DNA of 64,000 nucleotides from an uncultured Isosphaeraceae bacterium (GTDB lineage Bacteria; Planctomycetota; Planctomycetia; Isosphaerales; Isosphaeraceae): contig CAMFLR010000014.1 in NCBI GenBank assembly GCA_945957605.1, forward strand, positions 124,001 to 188,000, written 5' to 3'. Each line of letters begins with the position of its first letter. Position 1 is the first letter of the stretch. Below the pieces are notes generated by a model, which did no database searches, was not told the origin of the DNA, and was given only the letters and a program-made list of their open reading frames with translations. A program made the translations under genes and the position numbers. This document shows, piece after piece, positions 24,819 to 33,122 of this stretch.

Positions 24819-24904
24819 GGCTGGGGCAGAATGCCCCAGATACCACCATTTCGTTGCCGGCCGAACTCAACACTCGTTACAAACTGGGGCATTCTGCCCC
24901 AGCC
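24819..24904. repeat. Composite inverted repeat A between two co-oriented genes
   Basis: Two 21-nt arms (24819-24839 and 24884-24904) are perfect reverse complements of each other, separated by 44 nt. Each arm also contains its own hairpin, CTGGGGCA-3 nt-TGCCCCAG. So the element can fold either as one long stem or as two small hairpins. It lies in the 156-nt gap between the large exported protein gene and the DUF1800 gene. No open frame is inside. The same design occurs at 28072-28188 and 35459-35586 with different sequences. Confidence 0.85.
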
Positions 24905-24925
24905 GCCCGCCCGATCGTGTCTCAA

Positions 24926-26701
24926 TCACTTCGCGCCCAGGTTGAAATCGAGCTTGAAGTTCGCGGCGGTGTCGGTGTCTTTCACCGAGAGGCTCGCGTT
25001 GCCGGCGTAACGCAGCAGGCCCAGCAGTAGGTCGATCTCGCCGCTTGCCGCTGCCTTGTCGTTCCCCTTTTCCATCATGTTCTGGGTCACGAGCCGCGCC
25101 TTGTTGGTTTCGAGCAACCCAGCCAGAACGCTGCCCTTGGCCGTGAGCAATACCGTGGCATCAGCCGGCTTTTGCTTCTCACGCACGATTGAAATGAGAT
25201 CCTTCGCCAGCCCCTTGCTCGAGCTTAGAACGAAGTGGTTATCCACCTGCACGACAGTCGGCGAGAAGTTGTGTCGCTGATGAACGGCCGTCTTCTTGGC
25301 GTCGGGGGCGGGCTTGGAGACCATGAACCGCGTCGAGGCGACGGTTACACCATCGACCTCCTCACTCACCAGCTCAAGTGGCGGAGCCTTTGACTGTGCC
25401 GCACCGATGTTCGCCAGGCCGATGAACGACTGGAACGCAACCTTGAGCCGCTGAGCGAAATCGTCGTCATCGGGCTTGAGGTCGATCACCAGCGCGAAGC
25501 CCGGCAGCCTGAGATCCGGCACCGGATTCATCTTTGCGTAGTCCTGCGTCGCAACGACGAGCCGCCAACTATTCGAGATCGAGCCAAGCACTCCCGTACC
25601 GAAGTCGCGGCCGCCGAAATACTGCCCGGCGACCGTATCAAGCTGCGCCGCCCCTTGCACGAACTGCGGCGAGAAGAGTTCGTTACGCACTTCCCAGATC
25701 GCCGAGAGATCGCGCCAGAGAGTCAAACTCGCGATCGTTCCGGGCGGATTCAAGGGAGCAGCAGCCCCCTGCCCCTTGGGCGGAAGGTATCGCTTCAGTG
25801 CGTCGGAATAACCCTTGGGCGGATTCGGCAAGGCGAGATCAAGCGTCAGATGCGAGTCGCTCCAGCCGAGATTGGCACCCACCCAGGGGGCCTTGCGAAT
25901 CGCTTCGATCCAGGGAGCGAACAGGAACGTCGCGCCGGGATTCACCTGATCGGGAACCACAAACTTCTTATCAAGCTCACGAAGCCGATCGAGCCTCACA
26001 AATCCCCAGGCGATCGTATCGTCGTTCACGAGCGCCTTGCGTGCTTTCCAGTCGGCATTGGCCGTGATGCGCTCGCCGGTTTCCTTCCCCTTCGCACGGT
26101 CGATCACCGCCTTGAGCCCGTTCGACGATTGGGAGATCACGAGCGTATCGTTGATGATCGCGTGAAATTCCTGATCGCTCATTGAATATCCTTTGACCCC
26201 TTGATATTCCGACTCCTTGATCGGATCGCTCTTCCCCTTGCTCTTGGCGTCGTTCCGCGCCAGTTCGAGCAATTTCGTGTGCGCTGAAGAAAGAAACGCT
26301 GGATCGCTCGGAGTAAACGCAACGAATCCCCAGGGTGGTTTACCGGGCGACGCCTCGACCGCGAATACCACTCCGCCGCCCGTCAGCGACCTCAGCCCCT
26401 TTTCCGGAGTCGTTTCAAGCAGCGACGCAACGAACGAAACCCCCGCCATTTGCCCTTTAAAGGCTTCACTTTTCAGAAATCTGGCGTAAGGTGGAAGAGA
26501 CGAGAGATACTTCTGGAATTTCGGGTCCAGAACGCGGTCGAACAGCGTATTCGGGTGCGACGCTTCGAGGTAAATCACCGCGTCCTTGGAAACCCACTCG
26601 GGTCCCCTGGGACCGGCTGCGAACGCGACGACGGACATCGCAGTGAAGGCGATCGCCGACCAACCGAGTACGGACGCTGTGCGCAGGGCGCGAACGAACA
26701 T
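24926..26701 (-). CDS. Large exported protein, DUF3352-like
   Basis: The product has 591 residues. The N-terminus has Arg, then a hydrophobic helix ending VVAFAAGPRG, a likely signal peptide cut near residue 29. The body (PEWVSKDAVIYLEASHPNTL, then repeated segments such as AIINDTLVISQSSNGLKAVI and ATVLLTAKGSVLAGLL) recalls DUF3352-type exported proteins, which have repeated domains beginning with a 'value expected' strand; this is a weak match by eye. The role is unknown. It is upstream of the DUF1800 and DUF1501 genes on the same strand, with a composite inverted repeat in between that may limit read-through. Confidence 0.75.
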   Translation of the reverse strand: MFVRALRTASVLGWSAIAFTAMSVVAFAAGPRGPEWVSKDAVIYLEASHPNTLFDRVLDPKFQKYLSSLPPYARFLKSEAFKGQMAGVSFVASLLETTPEKGLRSLTGGGVVFAVEASPGKPPWGFVAFTPSDPAFLSSAHTKLLELARNDAKSKGKSDPIKESEYQGVKGYSMSDQEFHAIINDTLVISQSSNGLKAVIDRAKGKETGERITANADWKARKALVNDDTIAWGFVRLDRLRELDKKFVVPDQVNPGATFLFAPWIEAIRKAPWVGANLGWSDSHLTLDLALPNPPKGYSDALKRYLPPKGQGAAAPLNPPGTIASLTLWRDLSAIWEVRNELFSPQFVQGAAQLDTVAGQYFGGRDFGTGVLGSISNSWRLVVATQDYAKMNPVPDLRLPGFALVIDLKPDDDDFAQRLKVAFQSFIGLANIGAAQSKAPPLELVSEEVDGVTVASTRFMVSKPAPDAKKTAVHQRHNFSPTVVQVDNHFVLSSSKGLAKDLISIVREKQKPADATVLLTAKGSVLAGLLETNKARLVTQNMMEKGNDKAAASGEIDLLLGLLRYAGNASLSVKDTDTAANFKLDFNLGAK

Positions 26702-26898
26702 CCCTGGCTCCTTCGAGTTATGGGTAAGTCGGGGAAGAGTGCTTTGAATCGTGAAGCTCTGACTCGTTTACCCGCAACGGCCGGTTCGGGTTTCAATCGC
26801 GTCGCCGCTTTGCCCTGTTTGACCGATTCCCTACCTGGTACATATAAGCGGTTCACCGGCGCTGCCGGGTGCACCGTCTGCAAGCGAGGCGTGGAAAG

Positions 26899-27192
26899 AT
26901 GGGTCGCAGAAATCGTTTTGACTTACGAGCCGAGGCCGAGGCCCTCGAACGGCTCGGCCTGAATAACCCCACTACGCGCAAGCCGCGCGGCGAACCGACC
27001 GAGCGTCGCGAGAAGCCGGTCGAGGCTCCCCGGATGCGCGTCGTCTGGGCCGTTTGCGACATCGGCGGCAAAACCGTCGCGACGTTCGACTACGTCGCCA
27101 AGGCCGAGGCTGAAGCGCTCGCCGCAACGCTCAAGGCCAAGGGAAAAGGCCAGCACTTCGTCCGGTCGATCAAGGAACCGATGTCTCACTGA
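26899..27192 (+). CDS. Small basic protein of unknown function
   Basis: The product has 97 residues. The N-terminal half is charged and Arg-rich (MGRRNRFDLRAEAEALERLG, then TRKPRGEPTERREKP). The C-terminal half looks like a small folded domain of strand-helix-strand type (MRVVWAVCDIGGKTVATFDY, AKAEAEALAATLKAKG, HFVRSIKEP). No family is recognised. GAGG lies 9 nt before the ATG. Its 3' end overlaps the 3' end of the convergent SDR gene by 23 nt. The consistent GC-rich third positions and the conserved-looking domain argue that it is coding. Confidence 0.65.
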   Translation: MGRRNRFDLRAEAEALERLGLNNPTTRKPRGEPTERREKPVEAPRMRVVWAVCDIGGKTVATFDYVAKAEAEALAATLKAKGKGQHFVRSIKEPMSH

Positions 27193-27991
27193 TCGCATCC
27201 GGCACTTCGCGTGCAAATCGCTCGGGGCCGAGCCAGTTCATAAACAGCCGGAACGGCCCCGGCAGCCAATGCGGTATCGCAACCGTTAGCGCGGCCTGAA
27301 GCGTGGGCGTGACGAACGCCCTGCGCCCGCCCAGGTTACGAACAAGCCCCCGCGCAATCTTCGCGACATCCTCGCCCGGCTTCGCGTGGTCGCCCCCTCG
27401 CCCAGCGAGCGCCGCCCGGCGAAATTCGCTGCTGAACCGCCCTGGCTGCAACGCCCAGAGTTTCACCCCCGAACCGCGAAGCTCGTAACGCACGCTCTCA
27501 ACCAAGCCGTCGACCGCATGTTTTGACGCCGCATAAACCGCCGAATACGGAATTCCAAACGTCCCAAGCACCGACGAAACTTCGACAATCTCACCATGTC
27601 CGCGCGCTCGCATTGCCTGAATGGCACGCTGCGTAAGATCAAACAGTGCAACGACATTGATTTCGAGAATCTGGTGAATCGCAGCCGGATCTTGCCGACC
27701 AAAATCAGCGTAATTCCCGACGCCCGCATTGTTGATGAGCAGGTCGATCCCGCCCGATTCACGTTCGGCCCATTCCCAAAGCTCGGCGCGAAACGATGCG
27801 TCGCCAATATCGCCGGCCAGTGTGTGGACTTTCCCCACCGGAAACTCGGCCTTCAACTCTTCCAGTCGATCACTCCGTCGCGCCGTGGCATAGACGGTCA
27901 TCCCGCGATCGTTCACGAGTTGCCGAACCAATTCGCGTCCCAGGCCTGCGGATGCTCCCGTTACTAACGCTCGCGTTTGGGCCGAACTCAT
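27170..27991 (-). CDS. Short-chain dehydrogenase/reductase (SDR)
   Basis: This is an NAD(P)-dependent oxidoreductase of 273 residues. The Rossmann start is TGASAGLGRELVRQL (TGxxxGxG), the NNAG motif is in LLINNAGVGNYADF, and the active site is S in VSSVLGTFG with YAASK (YxxxK). An Arg at the end of beta2 (YATARRSDRLEEL) hints at NADP preference. The substrate is unknown. The ATG at 27991 is preferred to the TTG two codons upstream. The gene stands alone, with a composite repeat region upstream. Confidence 0.92.
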   Translation of the reverse strand: MSSAQTRALVTGASAGLGRELVRQLVNDRGMTVYATARRSDRLEELKAEFPVGKVHTLAGDIGDASFRAELWEWAERESGGIDLLINNAGVGNYADFGRQDPAAIHQILEINVVALFDLTQRAIQAMRARGHGEIVEVSSVLGTFGIPYSAVYAASKHAVDGLVESVRYELRGSGVKLWALQPGRFSSEFRRAALAGRGGDHAKPGEDVAKIARGLVRNLGGRRAFVTPTLQAALTVAIPHWLPGPFRLFMNWLGPERFAREVPDAISETSVP

Positions 27992-28071
27992 CGTCAAAAA
28001 TCCCCATCGTTTCTGACATTACAGTGCATGAGGGAATTGCGCTGGAAGGCTAACACTCTAGAAATTGGAAT

Positions 28072-28188
28072 GGGTGGCCTGGACAACATGTTGTCCAGGT
28101 AGCGTAGCCACAAGAGGCCAATGCGAAACGGGTTGCGACATCCTCTTATCGCTCCGCGACCGGGACAAGCAAGTTGTCCCGGCCACCC
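28072..28188. repeat. Composite inverted repeat B upstream of ilvB
   Basis: Outer arms GGGTGGCCTGGACAAC (28072-28087) and its reverse complement with one difference (28173-28188) face each other. The left arm lies in a perfect 22-nt palindrome (28078-28099, half-site CCTGGACAACA). The right arm contains a 9-bp hairpin CCGGGACAA-5 nt-TTGTCCCGG (28160-28182). The design is the same as repeats A and C. It lies in the SDR-ilvB intergenic region and has no coding capacity. Confidence 0.85.
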
Positions 28189-28251
28189 TAATCTCTCAAT
28201 CATCAAGCTTTAATGCCAAGACTACTGGATCGTCAAAGACGTAACCGGCCA

Positions 28252-28265
28252 GCTGTTATAACAGC
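28252..28265. promoter_or_regulatory. Perfect 14-nt palindrome upstream of ilvB
   Basis: GCTGTTATAACAGC reads the same on both strands. It lies about 185 nt upstream of the ilvB start and 93 nt upstream of the candidate promoter. A dimeric regulator site is a reasonable guess; the sequence does not tell which regulator. Confidence 0.35.
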
Positions 28266-28357
28266 GAAACCGCGCAAATACCCTGACCTTCCCGAATCAC
28301 TCCGCGCTCGTGCGAACCCGAAACATGGCGAAACGTGTCGCCGTTCGTGGATCGCCG

Positions 28358-28387
28358 TTGTCGACCCGTGATGTCATGAGTTACAAT
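28358..28387 (+). promoter_or_regulatory. Candidate promoter for ilvB
   Basis: TTGTCG (28358-28363, 4 of 6) and TACAAT (28382-28387, 5 of 6) are spaced by 18 nt, ending 62 nt before the GTG start. No leader peptide or attenuator of the classical branched-chain type is visible between it and the gene. Confidence 0.4.
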
Positions 28388-28449
28388 GTGCGGTTCCGCG
28401 AGCTTTGCGAAACCGGCTTTAATCCCGGATTGCTTGGAGAGAGACCGAA

Positions 28450-30222
28450 GTGGCCACTATCGACGACCGTACAGCGCAAACCACCTCCCGCATGCCTACG
28501 ACCGGTGCCGATGTCCTGGTCGAATCCCTCGCGCGGCACGGCGTCGATGTCGTATTCGCCTACCCCGGCGGGGCGAGCATGCCGATGCACCAGGCGCTCA
28601 CCCGTCACCGCAGCAAGATCCGCACAATCCTCCCGCGCCACGAGCAAGGCGGCGTTTTCGCAGCCGAAGGCTACGCCCGCGTCACCGGCAGACCCGGCGT
28701 CGTGATGGCAACCTCCGGCCCGGGTGCCTTGAACCTCGTCACCGGCCTGGCCGACGCCAAGCTCGATAGCTTGCCGATCATCGCCATCACCGGCCAGGTG
28801 CCCACGAAAGTGATCGGCACCGACGCGTTCCAAGAAACGCCGATGGTCGAGGTCTGTCGGGCCATCACCAAGCACCATTATCTCGTTCAGAACGCCAAGG
28901 ACATCGCCCGGATCGTCAAGGAAGCGTTCCACATCGCCTCGACCGGCCGCCCCGGCCCGGTTCTGATCGACGTCCCCAAAGACGTCCAGAACACCCAGGT
29001 TGCCAACCCGAACTACGACGTCGCGATGGACCTGCCGGGTTACCGCCTGCCGTCGGCCCCCAGCAGCGAGACGATTCGCGAAGTCGCCGAAGCGATCAAG
29101 GCCGCGCGTCGGCCCATCGTTTACTGCGGCGGCGGTGTGATCGCGTCGGACGCGGCTGAGGAACTGCGGGAATTCGCAAACAAGACGGGCATTCCCGTCG
29201 CGATGACCCTGCAAGGTCTCGGCTCGATGCCCAGCGACCATTATCTGAGCCTCGGCATGCTCGGCATGCACGGCACGGTTTACTCGAACTACGCCATCAA
29301 CGAGGCCGACCTGCTGCTCGCGCTCGGCGTCCGTTTCGACGACCGCGTGACCGGCAAGCTCAGCGAGTTTGCCAAGCACGGCCGAATCGTGCATGTCGAT
29401 ATCGACGCGTCTGAAATCAACAAGAACAAGACGGCTCACATTGCGGTGAACTCCGATGTGAAAACCGTCCTCAAGGCGCTCAATCCTCTCATGGAGAAGG
29501 GCGACCTCCGCGAGTGGCACAAGCAGATCGACACCGCCCGCGCCGCCGACCCGATGACCTACGACCAGCGTGATGACGCGATCATGCCGCAGTACGTCAT
29601 CGACAAGTTCTCGGAACTCACCAAGGGCGAGTTCCTGATGGCGACGGGCGTCGGCCAGCACCAGATGTGGGCCGCGCAGCACACGAGGCTCACCAAGCCG
29701 CGCACCTGGATCACCTCGGGCGGTCTCGGTTCGATGGGCTTCGGCCTCCCCGCCGCGATGGGTGCCCAGGCCGCGTTCCCTGACGCCTTGGTTGTGGATG
29801 TCGACGGCGACGGCTCGCTCGTCATGAACATCCAGGAACTGGCGACGCTTTACTGTGAAAACCTGCCGGTGAAGGTGATCCTCCTCAATAATCAGCACCT
29901 CGGCATGGTCGTGCAGTGGGAAGACCGGTTCCACGGCGGCAATCGCGCCCACACGTATCTTGGCCCCGTCGACCATCCCGAAGCGATCGGCGAAGGTTCG
30001 GGCGAATTGCCCGAAATCACCTATCCCGACTTCGTGACGATCGCCCAGGGTTTCGGCGTGAAGGCTCGCCAGATCCGCAAGAAGGCCGACGTGATCGACG
30101 CGCTCAAGGAAATGATCGCCCATCCCGGCCCGTACATCCTCGACATCCTTGTTCCTTACCAGGAACACGTCTTGCCGATGATCCCCGCAGGCGGCACGTT
30201 CCGCGACATCATCAAGAGCTAA
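28450..30222 (+). CDS. ilvB: Acetolactate synthase large subunit
   Basis: This is a ThDP-dependent enzyme of valine, leucine and isoleucine synthesis that condenses pyruvate to acetolactate. In 590 residues: the ThDP Glu region [15 protein letters not shown] and [15 protein letters not shown] (catalytic Glu), [35 protein letters not shown], the FAD domain in the middle, and the ThDP-binding motif [17 protein letters not shown] with [16 protein letters not shown]. The GTG start is preceded by GGAGAGAG. The regulatory subunit gene ilvN is not next to it. A GC-rich hairpin follows the stop. Confidence 0.96.
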   Translation: MATIDDRTAQTTSRMPTTGADVLVESLARHGVDVVFAYPGGASMPMHQALTRHRSKIRTILPRHEQGGVFAAEGYARVTGRPGVVMATSGPGALNLVTGLADAKLDSLPIIAITGQVPTKVIGTDAFQETPMVEVCRAITKHHYLVQNAKDIARIVKEAFHIASTGRPGPVLIDVPKDVQNTQVANPNYDVAMDLPGYRLPSAPSSETIREVAEAIKAARRPIVYCGGGVIASDAAEELREFANKTGIPVAMTLQGLGSMPSDHYLSLGMLGMHGTVYSNYAINEADLLLALGVRFDDRVTGKLSEFAKHGRIVHVDIDASEINKNKTAHIAVNSDVKTVLKALNPLMEKGDLREWHKQIDTARAADPMTYDQRDDAIMPQYVIDKFSELTKGEFLMATGVGQHQMWAAQHTRLTKPRTWITSGGLGSMGFGLPAAMGAQAAFPDALVVDVDGDGSLVMNIQELATLYCENLPVKVILLNNQHLGMVVQWEDRFHGGNRAHTYLGPVDHPEAIGEGSGELPEITYPDFVTIAQGFGVKARQIRKKADVIDALKEMIAHPGPYILDILVPYQEHVLPMIPAGGTFRDIIKS

Positions 30223-30262
30223 CGTCGGTTCCGGTGAATTCCGGTTTCGCTTAACTCTCCCG

Positions 30263-30300
30263 CCGGGCGGCCGGTCGCAAGCTGCGACTGGGCCGCCCGG
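30263..30300 (+). terminator. GC-rich hairpin downstream of ilvB
   Basis: CCGGGCGGCC (30263-30272) pairs with GGCCGCCCGG (30291-30300), and inside it GTCGCA (30274-30279) pairs with TGCGAC (30283-30288) around a 3-nt loop, giving a long, nearly continuous stem 41 nt after the ilvB stop. There is no real T-run after it (GTCCGTTCTC), so it may act as a transcription-end or mRNA-stabilising structure. Confidence 0.6.
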
Positions 30301-30415
30301 GTCCGTTCTCAGGTGTGGGGAATGATGCAACACTAGGAATCAGAATCGTTCCTTCCACTTCCTTATCTCCCCGTCTGGCATTCTACGACCCTGGGACTTA
30401 ACGCCTTCCGAACTC

Positions 30416-30887
30416 TTCGTTCCCTTCGTTACCTTCTGTTCAAACCGGTATTTTCGACATGCATCCCCTTTTCGCCAGAGTTGACAAACTGTCCGGCGAA
30501 GTAATTGGTGCCGCAATCGAAGCACATCGTGTGATGGGACCGGGATTGCTCGAGAGTATCTATGAAAAGTGCCTGCTACGTGAACTCGAACTCCGCGGTA
30601 TTCCCGTTCTGAACCAGGAAGAAGTCATCATTGATTACAAAGGCATCGTGTTCAAAGAGAATTTGAAGTTCGATCTGCTGGTTGATGGCTGCCTTCTCGT
30701 TGAACTGAAAGCGGTTAACAACATCCTACCGATCCATAAAGCACAATTGCTCAGCTACATGAGACTGGTCAACGCGCCGCTGGGGCTGCTCATCAATTTC
30801 CATGAGTTCAAACTTATCGACGGTCTCTCGCGACTGATTCTTCCCGGAGCGAATCAGAATTGAACAGAAGGAAACAATGGAAACGAA
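30416..30887. repeat. Imperfect inverted repeat enclosing the GxxExxY gene
   Basis: The 28 nt at 30416-30443 and 30860-30887 are inverted copies with 24 of 28 positions matching; the innermost 12 nt (TTGAACAGAAGG when read into the right copy) are identical. The left copy ends 15 nt before the ATG at 30459 and the right copy contains the stop codon of the gene. This gives the gene the look of a self-contained cassette. No target-site duplication could be identified. Confidence 0.75.
30459..30863 (+). CDS. GxxExxY family protein
   Basis: The product has 134 residues, full length for the family. The name-giving motif is in GPGLLESIYEKCLLREL (about residues 27-43), followed by IIDYKGIVFKENLKFDLLVD and CLLVELKAV, which resembles the core of PD-(D/E)xK nucleases; the enzymatic role of the family is not established. 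The base composition is more AT-rich than the flanking genes, and an inverted repeat encloses the gene, both suggesting lateral origin. In other bacteria this family is scattered and patchy. The ATG at 30459 matches the normal family start. Confidence 0.9.
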   Translation: MHPLFARVDKLSGEVIGAAIEAHRVMGPGLLESIYEKCLLRELELRGIPVLNQEEVIIDYKGIVFKENLKFDLLVDGCLLVELKAVNNILPIHKAQLLSYMRLVNAPLGLLINFHEFKLIDGLSRLILPGANQN

Positions 30888-31055
30888 GTAGGAAAGCTTA
30901 AATTTCGTTGTAAGCAATGTCGCCCATATAATCGACTCGTCGAGAACTCAACGACCACGCGTTCCCAACCCGTAACCTCTCCGATATTCTGAGACTCGAC
31001 TCCTCTCCTAGGATCTATTGTCCGGCGCCTTTCGAGACAGTTCGCCGGACCCAGG

Positions 31056-31811
31056 ATGCCCTCGACCATGAATCCCTACGCCAACGATTCCGCCGACTTT
31101 TATATCAATTTGAATCTCAATACCGAGCTGGAACTGCCCACCTCGCGCGATACCGTTTTGCATTACTTCGAGCAGATGAAAAAAGCCTTCCCCGATCTGC
31201 GTAACTTCTACACCAGGGAAAGCGGCGACCTCGTTCTCGAAGGCAACAAAGAAAATCATCGCTACCGCTGGCTCGCCCTCGAACCGCGCCGGCTTTGTTC
31301 AGGATTGGTGAATCCCGACAATGTCGAAGAAGCCTACGAACAGCACGAAATGGTGCTCGACCATGCACCTCACCTACTAACAATCAGCGTCCTCGACTGC
31401 GAAGCACTCGACGTCATGTACGGCTTCGACTTCAACTGCAAAGCCAACCACGACGAAGTCATCGCCGAAGCCCTCGGCCTCGGCCCCGGTCTTGAATCGC
31501 TGCTCGATCGCAGCAGCGTGCGCGTGCTCGACTACGAGCCGACGATCACGATCGCCCTCGACGAATCGTGCCGTCTTCAGGCGCGGCTTTCGATCGAAAC
31601 CCGGACCAATCCCGGCCAGGTGCGCACCGGCGAATACAGCGACGATCAAATCAGCGTTTATTTCACAGTTCGCCAGTACTGGGGCTCCGGCTCCGACGAT
31701 TCCTTCACTCGTTCGTTTCGACGCCAGCGGGAAATCGGCGAGGAGATGTTGCAATCGTCGATCATTCCCCGCGTAATCCAGCCAATCGCCCGAACGATCG
31801 CCACACGCTAG
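31056..31811 (+). CDS. Conserved-looking cytoplasmic protein of unknown function
   Basis: The product has 251 residues (247 if the ATG at 31068 is used; neither start has a strong ribosome binding site). There is no signal peptide, membrane segment or recognised motif. The sequence is mixed alpha/beta and acidic, with YRWLALEPRRLCSGLVNPDN and ALDVMYGFDFNCKANHDEVI as distinctive stretches, and ends in a helix with IIPRVIQPIARTIATR. The aminotransferase gene starts 39 nt downstream, so the two may be co-transcribed. I cannot assign a function. Confidence 0.75.
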   Translation: MPSTMNPYANDSADFYINLNLNTELELPTSRDTVLHYFEQMKKAFPDLRNFYTRESGDLVLEGNKENHRYRWLALEPRRLCSGLVNPDNVEEAYEQHEMVLDHAPHLLTISVLDCEALDVMYGFDFNCKANHDEVIAEALGLGPGLESLLDRSSVRVLDYEPTITIALDESCRLQARLSIETRTNPGQVRTGEYSDDQISVYFTVRQYWGSGSDDSFTRSFRRQREIGEEMLQSSIIPRVIQPIARTIATR

Positions 31812-31850
31812 AGCGCTGAACGACGCACGCACTTCGAGGAGCCTCGCCAG

Positions 31851-33095
31851 ATGATTCGCCTCAGTGGACTTGCGCAAGATCTCAAGGCCGAAACCGCCTT
31901 CACGGTGCTGGCCCTCGCCCGAGGCCTCAAGGCCAAGGGGAAAGATGTCGTCGAACTCGAAATCGGCGATAGCCCCTTCCCCAGCACGCCGCACGCGAAA
32001 GCCGCCGGAATCGCCGCGATCGAAGCGAATCAAACCGGCTACTGCCCAAGCCTGGGATTGCCCGATTTTCGCGCCGCCGCCGCGAAGACCGTGCACGACG
32101 AATTCGGCATCAAAGCGACAGCCGAAAACGTCGTCGTCGCCTCCGGCGCAAAACCATTCGAGCAATACTTCCTTGAAGCATTGGTCGATCCCGGCGACAG
32201 CGTCTTGCTCTTCAGCCCGCACTTTCCCACCTATGTTCCCAACATCCGTCGTCGCGAAGCGCACGAGGTTCTCGTCCCACTCAAGGCTGAGCACCAATTT
32301 CGTCCCCAGGCCGATGACGTCAAGCGTTTCATCGACACTGCGACCAGGCCTCGTGCGATTTTCCTGAACTCGCCGCACAACCCGACCGGGGGTGTCGCCA
32401 CGCGTGAAGATCTCGCCGCCATTGCCGATGTCGTTCGCGGCACCGACGTGATGGTCTTCTCCGACGAGCCCTATTGCCACATGGTTTGGGAGGGCAAGCA
32501 CGAGTCGATCCTCGCCGAGCCGGGGATGTTCGACCATGTTGTTTCCGCTTACACGTTCAGCAAGTCATACAGCATGAGTGGCTGGCGCGCGGGTTACGCG
32601 GTCGGCCATCCCAAGGTGATCGAGGCGATTGGTAAGCTCATCAATACCTCGGCCTCATGCAGCCCGCCATTCGTACAACAGGCCGCGCGTGCCGCCCTCG
32701 AACACGATGCCGCGACCCGCGACGACTACATGAATCGCTTTCGCCGCAAGGTGGAAACGCTGAGCGCCGGCCTGGCCAAAATCGACGGCTTCAAGGTCAA
32801 TCAACCCGTCGGCACGTTTTATATCTTCCCCGACGTGCGCGAGCTTTGCGAACGCTTCGCGATCACCTCGCACGGCCTGGCGCTTTACTTCCTTGAAGGG
32901 GCCGACGACAAGTTCGGCGTCGCCTGCCTGGGCGGCGAATGCTTCGGCGACGCCGGCCGCGGTTTCCTTCGCTTCAGTTGCGCCGAGCCCGACGAACGAA
33001 TCGAGCAGGCGATTACGTTCCTCGCCAACGCGATCACCCGGCGCGATCGCATTCAAAAGTATCTCGCCGAACATCCCGAGCATGCTTTGATCTAA
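31851..33095 (+). CDS. PLP-dependent aminotransferase, class I/II
   Basis: This is a fold-type I aminotransferase of 414 residues, of the aspartate aminotransferase family. Motifs are GDSPFPSTPHAKAAG near the N-terminus, GYCPSLGLPDFRAAAA (N-terminal substrate arm), FLNSPHNPTGGVATRED (the Asn that contacts PLP), VMVFSDEPYCHMVWEG (Asp and Tyr), and TFSKSYSMSGWRAGYAVG with the Schiff-base Lys; an Arg near the C-terminus (FLRFSCAEPDE) should bind the substrate carboxylate. Substrate specificity cannot be told. The short gap to the upstream gene suggests a shared transcript. Confidence 0.93.
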   Translation: MIRLSGLAQDLKAETAFTVLALARGLKAKGKDVVELEIGDSPFPSTPHAKAAGIAAIEANQTGYCPSLGLPDFRAAAAKTVHDEFGIKATAENVVVASGAKPFEQYFLEALVDPGDSVLLFSPHFPTYVPNIRRREAHEVLVPLKAEHQFRPQADDVKRFIDTATRPRAIFLNSPHNPTGGVATREDLAAIADVVRGTDVMVFSDEPYCHMVWEGKHESILAEPGMFDHVVSAYTFSKSYSMSGWRAGYAVGHPKVIEAIGKLINTSASCSPPFVQQAARAALEHDAATRDDYMNRFRRKVETLSAGLAKIDGFKVNQPVGTFYIFPDVRELCERFAITSHGLALYFLEGADDKFGVACLGGECFGDAGRGFLRFSCAEPDERIEQAITFLANAITRRDRIQKYLAEHPEHALI

Positions 33096-33122
33096 AGTCT
33101 CGAACGGAGGAGTGTGGCGACC

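Noticed and set aside
28200-28449. Leader-peptide attenuator for ilvB
   Set aside because: No short frame rich in Ile, Val or Leu codons followed by alternative hairpins is present.
28381-30333. 650-codon minus-strand open frame over ilvB
   Set aside because: It exactly mirrors a well-supported acetolactate synthase gene and has no recognisable motif; it results from GC bias at third positions.
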